64,000 nucleotides of DNA from Pelobates cultripes (Eukaryota; Chordata; Amphibia; Anura; Pelobatidae), in contig OW240917.1 in the NCBI GenBank assembly GCA_933207985.1, positions 109,516,692-109,580,691 of the forward strand. Reading direction: 5' to 3'. Below are positions 24,797 to 35,527 of this stretch, in pieces. Both the position numbers and the translations under genes were made by a program. The notes beneath the pieces are model-generated. The model searched no databases. It was not told the DNA's origin and worked only from the letters and a program-made list of their open reading frames with translations. Each line of letters begins with the position of its first letter. The stretch's first letter is position 1.

Positions 24797-26760
24797 CAAT
24801 CAAGTTCAGCCTTTCTCACATTTGTTTTTGCTCTTTATCCATAAGAAGGCAAAAAACCCAATCTGAAGCACTTCCAATTTTGCAACAAACTATGAAAAAA
24901 ATCCTTCTTGACCCCAGAATGCCATTCACATATTTCCTTGGATCAAGAAGCTATTACCCAACTAATTAAAAATAATAACAGCAGTATTCATCCAATTGCT
25001 GTTTAAACATTTATATAGACTCTGATAAAACTTCAGGCAGAGAATTCCACATCCTTATTGTTCTTACTGAAAAAAAAACCTCTCCTTTGCCTTAGACTAA
25101 ATCTCCTTTCTTCCAGTCTGAATGTGTGACCTCATGTCCTATGTATAGTTCTGTTTATCAATAGATTTCCAGGCAATGGTTTGCATTGGCCGCGTTTATT
25201 TCTGTATAATTATATCATATCCCCTCTGCGGTGCCATTTTTTTCCAAACTAAAGAGATTCAAATTTGTTAATCGTTCCACATAATTAAAATGGTCCATTC
25301 CTTTTTCAATTTTGTAGCTCGCCTCTGTACTTTTTTTTAGTGCCATAATATCCTTCTTTAGAACAGGTGCCCAAAATTGCACAGCATATTCAAGGTGTGG
25401 TCTTACCAGGGATTTATAAAGAGGCAAAATTATTTGTTCATCCTGAGAATTAATGCCCCTATTTATATAAGACAATACCTTATTGGCTTTATCAACTGCC
25501 GATTGAGATTTAAAATTGTTGCCTAGTTTGTTGTCTATAACAATTCCCAAATCCTTCTTATGTGTTATCTCAAATTCACTGTCCTTTATCGTGTAAGTTG
25601 CTTGAGCATTCTTTACCCCAAAGTGCATAACTTAGCATTTTTCTACTTTAAATTTAATTTTCCATTTGAGTGTCCAGTCCCTCAATCTATCTAAATCCCT
25701 CTGCAGCAAAGCAATATCGTTCTCACATTGTATTACGTTACAAAATTTTGTGTCATCTGAAAACACAAAAATATGACTTTCAATGTCTATTTCAAGATTA
25801 TTTATAAATATGGAAGAAAGAGAGAGGGGCTATGGGGTGGGGAAACCACCACCACTACCCCACAAAAAGGTTACAGAGGTACAAGGGGCGTAACCCCACA
25901 ATATATATAGAAAAAAAGACGAAAAATGGGGCAGACAGTCCACTCACAAAAAAGTGGGTGGAATGCCTAGCCTCATTCAAAGTACCTCATAATGTAAATA
26001 GTCACATAGAAGAGGATAAACAACCTTTATTAGAAAAAAATGCTAAAATGGTATATAGTCCAAATACTATTACCATACACTAAAATAGTGTATTGATTAT
26101 AAGTTAACCACCAAATTTGTAAAAGCCTGGGAGAGGCTAATCCTGCAAGGTATGTTTGACTTAATGTAAAAATACACCTAAAATAATAAATGGGTAACAA
26201 AGCAGGTGAGACTACCTGCTTTGTTACCCATTTATTATTTTAGACTAACCTGCTTTGTTACCCATTTATTATTTTAGGTGTATTTTTACACCTTTATTAA
26301 GTCAAACATACCTTGCAGGATTAGCCTCTCCCAGGCTTTTATAAGTTTGGTGGTTAACTTATAATCAATACACTATTTTAGTGTATGGTGATCGTATTTG
26401 GACTATATACCATTTTAGCATTTATTTTTTATTTATTTTTTTAATTTTTTTTTTTCTAATAAAGGTTGTTTATCCTCTTCTATGTGACTATTTACATTAT
26501 GAGGTACTTTGAATGAGGCTAGGCATTCCATCCACTTTTTTGTGAGTGGACTGTCTGCCCCATTTTTCGTCTCTTTTTTTCTATTTATAAATATGTTAAA
26601 TAGAAGCGGCCCCAGAACAGAACCCTGAGGGACACCACTTACCACTTTTGTCCAGCTTGAACATTTACCATTAATGACAACTCTCTGTACCCTATCTTTA
26701 AGCCAATGTTCTACCCAAGAACAAGAATTTTCATCTACACCAATTATTTTTTAATTTGAA
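24797..26760 (-). mobile_element. CR1-type LINE, 5'-truncated, interrupted by a fold-back
   Basis: Minus-strand remnant of a chicken-repeat-1-type non-LTR retrotransposon. Between 26645 and 26585 it encodes [18 protein letters not shown] of the reverse transcriptase. The sequence then breaks at 26581 and resumes at 25812 with the catalytic region, where FADDTK has become FSDDTK. It continues through 25628-25215 (MHFGVKNAQATYTIKDSEFE, later LPLYKSLVRPHLEYAVQFW), the usual C-terminal region. An in-frame stop precedes that segment. The 3' untranslated part (about 24840-25070) has GACCCCAGAATGCCATTCAC, typical of CR1 tails. The endonuclease and the first half of the polymerase are absent. Not active. 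Confidence 0.85.
25813..26581. mobile_element. Large fold-back element nested in CR1, 14-bp duplication
   Basis: Insertion bounded by TATTTATAAATATG at 25799-25812 and 26582-26595. Arms 25909-26207 and 26249-26581 are reverse complements of about 300 bp, so both strands encode the same meaningless peptide ([23 protein letters not shown]). At the centre a 29-bp unit beginning CCTGCTTTGTTACCC is repeated in tandem (26215-26243 and 26249-26277). The left 96 bp (25813-25908) is outside the palindrome. The 14-bp duplication is longer than DNA transposons usually make and suggests target-primed reverse transcription. Confidence 0.8.
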
Positions 26761-28572
26761 CGCTAACCTATGTTGAGGAACATTCACATTTAGAAACATG
26801 TTTTTATTTCTACTCTGTCCATCGGTTCCTGTTTGCAATAATTATAGGTATCTGTCAAGTTTCCTATTTGCAGCTGTCACAGACCTGAACAATGAGGACT
26901 CGTAAACCCTGTATTAAAGTGTGTTCACCATGTCTTTTACGTAGAATTACAATGTACTTCAAGCTAGATAGCAAGCAGTCGAAACCAGTCTATACAGAAC
27001 ACCTTACCAATTCACTTCAATCATACATAGCAGATTTGCAGAATTGTTGAAATAGCCTGACAGGGTTTACCCCAATCAAGCCTCAGTCATGCATTACAGT
27101 TATCTGATTAATATCATTAGCTGATGTGCTATGGTAATGCAGGTAAAAAAAAAAAGTAGGAAAAGTAAAAAGTTAAGCCAACTTAAAGTTCCAATCCAGA
27201 ACATGTTTGGTAATTTGTTTTCCACTTTCAGGCCTTAATCTTAAACATTTAAAGGGTTAGGAAAAACTTGGGGAGAAACACAGTAAAACCATTTTAACAC
27301 TATACTACACATACACGAGGGAATACATTAATGTTCATGTATAGCTCTTCCTTATAGCATAACATATCATATAAAAATAAAAATATATTTGTTACACAAT
27401 GAATCTGCTTTATGTGATAGAAAGCAGAATTTGTTTTTTTTATTTGAAATTGGATTTATAATGGAGTTTTTTACGATCTTATTTTGTCTTCAAATAAATG
27501 GTTCATCTGACATAATTTATAACCTTATTCTGTTGTTTATAATCTCAGTAGTTTACATGACATCTTCATAGAATTGGAATTAGTTCCTTTTCATAAAGAG
27601 AGGCAGCGCTTTCAAAAATAATTTATTTTAATTAAATTGTTCAGTGGCAGTTGGGTAACAGATAACCTTAAATGGACTTGCCTTGATCAAAGCATTGTCT
27701 TATCATGCCATGCACATAGCTTACTAGTTAGGGTGTCTTCCGTCACTGACATTTATATGATGACAGATGTTAAAAGTTGTGGTCATTATGATCCATTAAG
27801 TTTGTGATCCGTATCAGAAAGACATTTATAATAGTTTTCAGACCACTGAAGCACGTATGCTCCTTGTTGTCTTCTACATATAGGTAGATCTTTCCAGGTA
27901 ACACATTTCATTTGCTTTTTAAATTTTTTAGATCTATGAAATTTAGTTTTTATTAAAGGTTTATGCAATTTGATATTGAACTTATAACGTGCACCAGAAA
28001 AGTTCATGGCCAGATCCGTTTAGAGATATGTTGAGGGTCTAGGTTTTAAACTCCTAATCACGTGTTCTATCCCCTGTTAAATATTTAACATAACTTTCGT
28101 CAGTGTGATTAATGGTTTGCTGAACAAGTAAAGGCTTCTCGTATATGAGGAGAGTAGTATATTTTCAGGCTTGTTAGCCTTCAAAGGCTTTTGAGGTCAG
28201 TCATAGTGATATATTATATCCATTATAGTGTCCTTTCTCTGTTTCCTCATATCACCTCAATGTTCCCAGCATGGAACCTTTCCACTTAAATATCTTTTGG
28301 TTTGATGGAGAATAAACATGTTTGCTTTGCTAAATATCTTTATATATTTCACAGCCCTCTTCTCCATAAGAGTGGAATGATCATTAAGTGTCATAAAGCA
28401 GAAAGTACTAAAAAATACAAAATTTATTTAAATTTATAACTTTAGAAATATAGACCTTGGGTCTTCATAGAAGATCAATTAGATGAGTTGCATACAATTC
28501 TGTTATAGGGAAAGTTCAAATTAGTGCAATTCTAGCTTAAAAGTATCTCTAGATACTTTACATTTTTAATAA

Positions 28573-28655
28573 TTAAGTGTTCTTGCATAGCAAGACCACT
28601 TAATATTATCTCACATATATATTATTAAGTGTTCTTGCATAGCAAGACAACTTAA
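28573..28655. repeat. Two tandem copies of a 31-bp near-perfect palindrome
   Basis: TTAAGTGTTCTTGC-ATA-GCAAGACCACTTAA at 28573-28603, repeated with two changes at 28625-28655 (period 52 bp, with TATCTCACATATATATTATT after each). Each copy can form a hairpin with a 3-base loop. They stand at the left edge of the duplicated repeat 28681-30441. Confidence 0.8.
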
Positions 28656-28680
28656 TGTTATCTCACATATATATTATTAT

Positions 28681-30441
28681 TCTTATTATAGCCAAATTTA
28701 CCACCCTAACTCCTCCCACAGTTTTTATACTACATAGTAATATACTGAAACGTGCGGATTGTTCCCGATTGGATTGCTATTACTTTGTGGTACTTTACGT
28801 TTCGCTGAATGGTTTACGAAATATTGTCGTTCTTGTGGCGAAATTGGTCCCATAGGAATGAATGGCAAAATGTTCAAAACTAGAGTGGGAGCTGGCAAAA
28901 GTTGAAAAATCAGGACATGATTTCTAAACTGCCACCACTTCCTCATTTTCAAGCCCACCTACACAAATCTTATATCAAAACGTTCAGCTATCCCTGCTGC
29001 CACTAGAAATATCCACAGCTAAGCCATAGTCCTGATAGTTTTCACAATATGACCATTTGTTTGCAACTCATGCCGTCCATTCACATTCATTGAAACTTCA
29101 CTCTACAAAGCTCAAACTTGAAGGGCAATTTCTAAACTGTGACTGTGCCTTCATTTTTAATACTTCAGATACATACTATGCATCTAAATGTAGGTCTGGG
29201 TCTTGTGATTCTCACAATATAAAGCTCTTCGCTGTAGGATGTATAGTTTTTAAAATACGACCGTTTGAAGATGGCAACCGCCAAAATACTCTGACCTGTG
29301 CCAGGCTGGAGCAGCAAGTGATGTCATAGACAGGGCCTTTTGTACACTTGCTAATGTTTTTATAAATGTATGTTTTAATGTAACTGTGAAGCACTTTGGG
29401 CAACAACATTGCAATTAAATGTGCTATATAAATAAATAATAACAGTTACTCCGCCGACTCCAGTTGTAGACTACTGGTGGAGGCAAGAACACTTCACACA
29501 ATTTCCCCAGAAATTGTAGCTTTTCTAGTTATTCTTATTCTTATTATAGTCAAATTTACCACCCTAACTCCTCCCACAGTTTTTACACTACATAGACAGT
29601 AATATAACGAAACGTGCGGATTGTTCCCGATTGGTGTGTTATTACTTTGTGGAACGTTTGGCGGAATGGTTCACGAAATATCGTCGTTTTTGTGGCGAAA
29701 TTGGTCCCATAGGAATGAATGACGAAATGTTCAAAACTAGAGTGGGAGCTGGCAAAAGCTGAAAAATCAGGACATGATTTCTAAACTGCCACCACTCCCT
29801 CATTTTCAAGCCCACCTACACAAATCTTATATCAAAACGTTCAGCTATCCCTGCTGCCACTAAACATGTCCATGGCTAAGCCATAGACCTGATAGTTTTC
29901 ACAATATAATCATTTGTTTGCAACTCACGCCGTCCATTGACATTCATTGAAACTCCACTCTAGCCAGCTCAAACTTGAAAGGCAATTTCTAAACTGCGAC
30001 TTTGCCTTCATTTATAATACTTCAGAGACATACTATGAATCAAAATGTAGGTCTGGGTCTTGTGATTTTCACAATATAAGGCTCTTCGCTTTAGGATTTA
30101 TAGTTTTTAAAATACGACTGTTTGAAGATGGCAACCGCCAGTGAAGTGAGCAATTTGGAGCAGTTTGTTTTTAACCAATCTTCTCTGCCCTGTTTGAATT
30201 CTATTAGTTCCTGTTGGCAGTTGGTGGAATGTTTGAGGGATTTGAAAGATGTGAAAGCTCTTCTCTGCCCTTGCTGTAGAGTGAGTGAACCACACTCCAA
30301 CCTTTCCACAGTTACTCCAGCCACTCTAACCACACAACAGTTACTCAAGCCACTGCACCCAGTTACTACACTAAAGTTGTAGACTACTGGTGAAGGCAAG
30401 AACACTTCACACAATTTCCCCAGAAATTGTAGCTTTTCCAG
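28681..30441. repeat. Tandem duplication of an unclassified about 0.86-kb repeat
   Basis: Copy one (28681-29530) and copy two (29539-30441) both run from TCTTATTATAG-CAAATTTACC through ACTCCTCCCACAGTTTTTA, GTGCGGATTGTTCCCGATTG, TGGTCCCATAGGAATGAATG and AACTGCCACCACT-CCTCATT to ATTTCCCCAGAAATTGTAGC. Copy one carries, from about 29345, the LINE-like tail GCACTTTGGGCAACAACATT with TATAAATAAATAATAA. Copy two instead carries about 240 bp with an open frame (30122-30382, starting MKMATASEVSNLEQFVF) of no known family. The class is unknown. Confidence 0.7.
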
Positions 30442-31789
30442 TTCATAATGCTTTTTTTTTTGTCATAATGGTGTAAAGCATCTTGGTTATATAACAAATA
30501 ATTATGAAGCAAGGTTTTAAAAGTGAATAAGTCAATGGGGGATAGTATGTAATGTTACTTCTGGTTACTCAACTTAGTGAATTTTGTCCCACCAATTATA
30601 CCAATTAAAGGGTGTAAATGGAATAGGAAGAGCACAGTTTAACAAGTTTAGAGAAAATAAGCTAGTACATAGTGGATATTTAAAGGAACACTATGGGGTC
30701 AGGAACAAAAACATGTATTCCTTACCCTGTAGTGTTAAAACCATCTAGCCCCCTTGCCCCCCCCCCCCATACTTGCCTCCCTAAATATAGTAAAATCTTA
30801 CCTTCATTCCAGTCTGCTGCTGATTCTGCCCCTGATCTGCTGCTTGGCTGACATTGTCAGAAGTGGTGTTCTGAGCCAATCACAATACTTTCATATAGGA
30901 AAGCATTGGATTGGCTGAGCTTGTCAAAGAGGCAGATTAGGGGCAGAGCTAGCATAAGCCAAACACAGCCCTGGTCAATCAGCATCTCCTCATAGAGATG
31001 CATTAAATCCATGCATCTCTATGAGAAAAAAAAAATCAGAATTGGATATATTACATTTTGACAAACTTTGTTATGCTTTTTTGGCTGGTGAGACAGGTTC
31101 AAAAATGGACTATATGTCGAAGTGGGAGAGTGAATTGGGTGGGGTATATACAGTCGAGGAATGGCATGATTTTCTAATGTAATTGAAAGGGATTACACAA
31201 TGTATTAATCATTTAGAATCAAATTTCAAATTAATTTACAGATGGTGTTTAACTCCATCTAGACTATATAAACTAAAATTGTCAAATACTACTGCATGTT
31301 GGGAGGAATGTGGTCAGGTAGGCACACTCCATGCTATGTTTTGTTCCTGTCCCAAACTAGAAACATTTTTTGAGGATGTTCGACTGGTTATTTCTATAAT
31401 CGACCATAATGTACCCCTATTACGTGAACTGTGTATATTTAAGAAATTCCATGATTACTTGTCAGAAATTAAGACTATTATGTTAGGCCAACCAGAAATA
31501 TTTGGGATACGGCTGAGAAATCTAAAATTGAAAAATATAAATATACATAGTGTAAATCTATATCAAATAGTAAGTAAGTATTCATGAAATGCACTCACAA
31601 GATTAGATGAAATATATCGCTCTATGGTGCCTCCCCCGATAGTAGTGGGGGGCTGTTATCCTCCTTCAGTTGCTCCAGGAAAATAGATGAAAAAACAGGA
31701 CTCCCAGGGTGGTGAGAAAAATAAATGAAGCGGCTTTATTAAGGATGAAACATCACCCAACAATAAATATATAATACAAGCTTAAAATG

Positions 31790-31833
31790 AGGTCCTACGC
31801 GTTTCGTTCACAATTTGGAACTTCCTCAGGGAC
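31790..31833 (-). ncRNA. Hammerhead ribozyme motif in left Penelope arm
   Basis: Read on the minus strand: GGTCC (stem I), CTGAGGA (core, fits CUGANGA), A, GTTC ... GAAC (stem II with an 8-base loop), GAAAC, GCGTA, GGACC (stem I partner). GAA-AC-GC-GU-A gives a stem III of two base pairs, A15.1-U16.1 and C15.2-G16.2, and cleavage is predicted after GUA. Very short stem III is known for Penelope hammerheads, which are thought to work as dimers. The additional A before stem II makes activity uncertain. Confidence 0.65.
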
Positions 31834-32577
31834 CAAAAATTAAAATCAAATGTTATACAACAATAGTAAAACATAAAATGCAGCCTAATCCCACCCACCC
31901 ACTAGTCCTGTTTTATAGGGCTAACCCCTGAGTTGATTGATGGTAATCTGGGCGTCCTTCTCCGTTTCATCCTTCATTGGTGAAATGATTAATCACATCC
32001 AGCTGAATTCTTCATGTTTTGATTGCAGTCAAAAAATCCCGCGTTCCATATCAGCCGAAAACCGGAACCGGAAGTAAACACATACTTCCGCGTTCCATTC
32101 AATCGTGCGTTTCAACAGAGAGGATCAAGATGTAAAGTGTTTGTAACATAGCCATCTAGTGGTCGCCAGGGGAATAGTCCCAAATAGTGGATATTGGAAA
32201 CAGTCATATATCTAATAAGACAAAACATAATGATATCGGCAGCAACATGGAGAAATATAAAGCATGAATTTATCCTATTAAGATCTTCAATAAATATTTG
32301 ATTTAGATCTAATTACAAAGAAGTGTAGATATAATCCTGAATTAGTGATTGTGAATAATATAAAGTATTAAAGTGATATACTGAAATAGTTTTTTTTTTT
32401 ATTTAAATAAAGAGATACATAAGGGATTATGGCATGAAAACTTATTCAATACAACTCTATTTCTCTATATAATTCCCAAAAGATAGAAAGGGGAATATAA
32501 AAAAGAGAAAAAGAAGACAAAAATGTCAATATATTACAACGTGAAGGTGTAGAAACAGACCAGAAACCCAATATGAT

Positions 32578-34879
32578 TTATGTAAAGCAGGCCAAATTGA
32601 TGTCTACATTTAATCCCATTGGTTCTAGTGTTTTTAGTTGGTGAATCCAAAAGGTTTCTCTCTGGGATAAATTTTTTATCCTATCACCACCACGCCAGTG
32701 AGAGACAACTCTTTCAATACCTATTCATCTGAACTCTTTCCATGAAAAAGAGGGGCATATACTGCAATGAGCGGAGACTGAATGGGTAATTAACCCCTTT
32801 CTAATATTGTTCAGATGTTCAAGTATACGAACTTTGAGGATTCTTGTAGTACGACCCACGTACTGTTTGCCACACGGACATTGCAGTAGATAAACCACAA
32901 AATCCGTGTGGCAACCTATATCTGATTTAATGTGGTATACCCTCCCAGTATTAAAACTAGAGAAGGTATTGGATCTCTCAATAGTCACGGTCTTACAGGC
33001 TTTATATTCTTTCTTTTATTAAGGCATATGTGATGGGTACAGAATAAAGAAAGGGAAATGCATGGGTGATTTACAGGGTTAGGGTTAAGACAGCGAAAGC
33101 ATTGTTTGATTACATTTCCAGAAAATTAATGCCTCATTTTTTATTTTTGTATGTCAATTAACGCTAACGTTTTATAAACAGGTTGAGATAAGATACGAGT
33201 CAGCTGTCTTTAGCTAGTAGCAAAAACAAACACATTAAGCTGATAACAGGTTGAATCTAAACGTACAGGTGCATATACACCGAGCTGGCGATGGGCAAGC
33301 TAACTGTGTAGGTTAATATAGTGGCTGGTTATCTCCCTTCCCTGCAGAGCCATCCTGTGCAGCGGTAAGACTAGGTATAGGGAGGCTCACCGGATGCCAT
33401 TAACGTGAACCTAGGTGGGGGATAAGAGGATAGCTTACTCATTGCTTTTAGGTCCATAATTTTGGCAGTCCAACGTCCCACATGTGAGGGTAAGTCCAAG
33501 TTCAAATGCCTAAAATGGCCACCGGCAGTAGGTTTGAGGTGTCATCTCCCTCCATTATAGAGTCATCAGTGCAGTTGCAGCATATGGTGGAGTGTGGGAA
33601 CGGGGAGTGTGGCTGATTGTTAGGTCGATGGAGTCAGCCGATACCTTTGCTGGGCTTGCTGGGAGGCGGCACCTGGGGGTACCGGTAAGCGGAACGGGCG
33701 CACGTGTGGCGGGGGGTCCCTCCTCCGCTCCAGGCCTTGTTGACGGTCGGCACCTTTGGACCACAGACTCGGATACTCTGGGAGGCCGGGTCTTTTCCTC
33801 TGCGGGCGCTACGGAGGAGCCTGGTGTTCTTCCACCGCCAGCGGCGTGTGGCTTTCCGGCATTGTGGCCTGTGCCTCGGAGGGGTTATCCTCACGACCTT
33901 TGGCCCAGATGGGCTCGTGCCGTTGGGTATACGCTGTGTAGCTGCGCCCGGGGAGGGTCCATTCCGCCTCTTCTCTCTGCTCCTCTCCACATCTCCTTCA
34001 CATGGAGGCGGTGGTTGGGTTGCTCGCCGTTCCAGTGTCTCCCAGAAGCGCTGAAATAAGGCGTCTAGCCGCTTTTGCAGTGGCTGGTAGGGCGCTAGCT
34101 TGGGCGCGTGGTCCTCCGCCACCATGTTGCAAGCAGGGAGTAGGCCGCTTGGTGTCATCGATGTGTGTGGCATCTTGTAAGCCAGGTCGGTGTGGGCCGG
34201 GATAACCCCCACCGGTCCATAGGGGGGGGAACGTGGGCTCTGCCGATTGTCAGCCGAGTGTGGTGGCGGCGGGAGAGCGGCCGTCTCCCCCGGGCCGCCC
34301 GTGCGTGTAGGCCGCATGTGATGGCCGAGCGGTATCAAGCGGGATTTCCACTTGTGTGGCATCATTATGATAGTCTCAGGCTCCCCTGACGAATATCAGC
34401 TCGTGGGTGTCTAGTTTAGGTGGCTGTGCAGAAAAAATTTGGTTTCATTTCTCATTTGTGGCAGGAGCTGATGTTGCCTGCGTCCGCTCAGCTCAGCGGC
34501 CAGGCCCCGCCCCCGTCTTACAGGCTTTACACACATTACATCCCCTACAAAATCCTATATTCGTATTATTGGAAGAGGTTTTAATAGCATAACTAGGTGC
34601 CAACATATTTTTAAAATTTTGGTTTTTCTTAAAAATTACTTGAGGGTATTCAGGTAGGTGTATTCCCAACACTGGGTCTTGTAATAGTATTGACCAATGG
34701 TTCTGTAGTCCTTTTTTAATCTTTCTGTGGTCAACATTGTATTGGGTCAGAAAGGCAGACCTAAATCGGTTATCCACGGTATCATAAATGGGTTTATTCA
34801 TTAATAATGTATCTCTATTTGTTTGTGTTAAATGACGAATTTCTTTTTCCAAGGCATTTCTCTTGTATCCCTTCTCCAA
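32578..34879 (-). pseudogene. Penelope-like polyprotein remnant: RT end, Cys linker, GIY-YIG endonuclease
   Basis: The 5' portion (34879-34530) encodes FLTQYNVDHRKIKKGLQNHW, then LLQDPVLG and NMLAPSY, matching the end of Penelope reverse transcriptases. A cysteine linker CRGCNVCKACKT follows. After the insertion at 33005-34514 the frame resumes at about 32990 with VYHIKSDIGCHTDFVVYLLQ and CPCGKQYVGRTTRILKVRIL, then EHLNNIRKG. This is a GIY-YIG type domain (VYL...QYVGRT, downstream Arg and Glu-His). An in-frame TGA at about 32725 is followed by ETFWIHQLKTLEPMGLN and a stop at 32578. The reverse transcriptase catalytic palm is absent, so the copy was 5'-truncated. Confidence 0.85.
33005..34514 (-). 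mobile_element. GC-capped non-LTR retroelement, innermost insertion of the nest
   Basis: 1510 bp bounded by a 15-bp duplication, GTCTTACAGGCTTTA at 32990-33004 and 34515-34529. On the minus strand it starts GGGGCGGGGCCTGGCCGC and ends in CTTAATAAAAGAAAGAATA, so it is a full-length short retroelement. Its composition jumps to strongly GC-rich at 33590-34510. An open frame of 243 codons (34365-33634) includes PYQPLQKRLDALFQRFWETL, which resembles the start of amphibian L1 ORF1 proteins, but the rest is proline- and arginine-rich with no domain I know. The same cap, size and target-duplication length as 1914-3446 suggest one family. Plus-strand open frames here are shadows. Confidence 0.75.
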
Positions 34880-35483
34880 TAATTTATCCTTAATGTGATG
34901 TGATTGGATATGAAAATCATGGTCATGTGAACAGTTACGTCTAAGGCGTGTAAATTGGCTTTTAGCTAATCACTAATTCAGGATTATATCTACACTTCTT
35001 TGTAATTAGATCTAAATCAAATATTTATTGAAGATCTTAATAGGATAAATTCATGCTTTATATTTCTCCATGTTGCTGCCGATATCATTATGTTTTGTCT
35101 TATTAGATATATGACTGTTTCCAATATCCACTATTTGGGACTATTCCCCTGGCGACCACTAGATGGCTATGTTACAAACACTTTACATCTTGATCCTCTC
35201 TGTTGAAACGCACGATTGAATGGAACGCGGAAGTATGTGTTTACTTCCGGTTCCGGTTTTCGGCTGATATGGAATGCGGGATTTTTTGACTGCAATCAAA
35301 ACATGAAGAATTCAGCTGGATGTGATTAATCATTTCACCAATGAAGGATGAAACAGAGAAGGACGCCCAGATTACCATCAATCAACTCAGGGGTTAGCCC
35401 TATAAAACAGGACTAGTGGGTGGGTGGGATTAGGCTGCATTTTATGTTTTACTATTGTTGTATAACATTTGATTTTAATTTTT

Positions 35484-35527
35484 GGTCCCTGAGGAAGTTC
35501 CACATTGTGAACGAAATGCGTAGGACC
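35484..35527 (+). ncRNA. Hammerhead ribozyme motif in right Penelope arm
   Basis: Mirror copy of the motif at 31790-31833, now on the + strand: GGTCC, CTGAGGA, GTTC ... GAAC, GAAAT, GCGTA, GGACC. Two differences are seen: a change in the stem II loop, and C to T after GAAA, which turns the second stem III pair into U-G. It is probably weaker than the left copy. Confidence 0.6.

Noticed and set aside
25832..26083. Two open frames on opposite strands (also 26433-26645) with the same peptide, looking like a duplicated gene
   Set aside because: The shared peptide results from the inverted arms of the fold-back element; the other frame also runs into CR1 polymerase.
30122..30382. 86-codon frame with CPCC motif suggesting a small zinc protein
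   Set aside because: It lies inside an unclassified repeat copy, is not shared by the sister copy and shows no family pattern.
33592..34389. Several overlapping + strand open frames of 60-155 codons
   Set aside because: GC-rich sequence yields long frames in all phases; the retroelement runs on the minus strand, so these are shadows.
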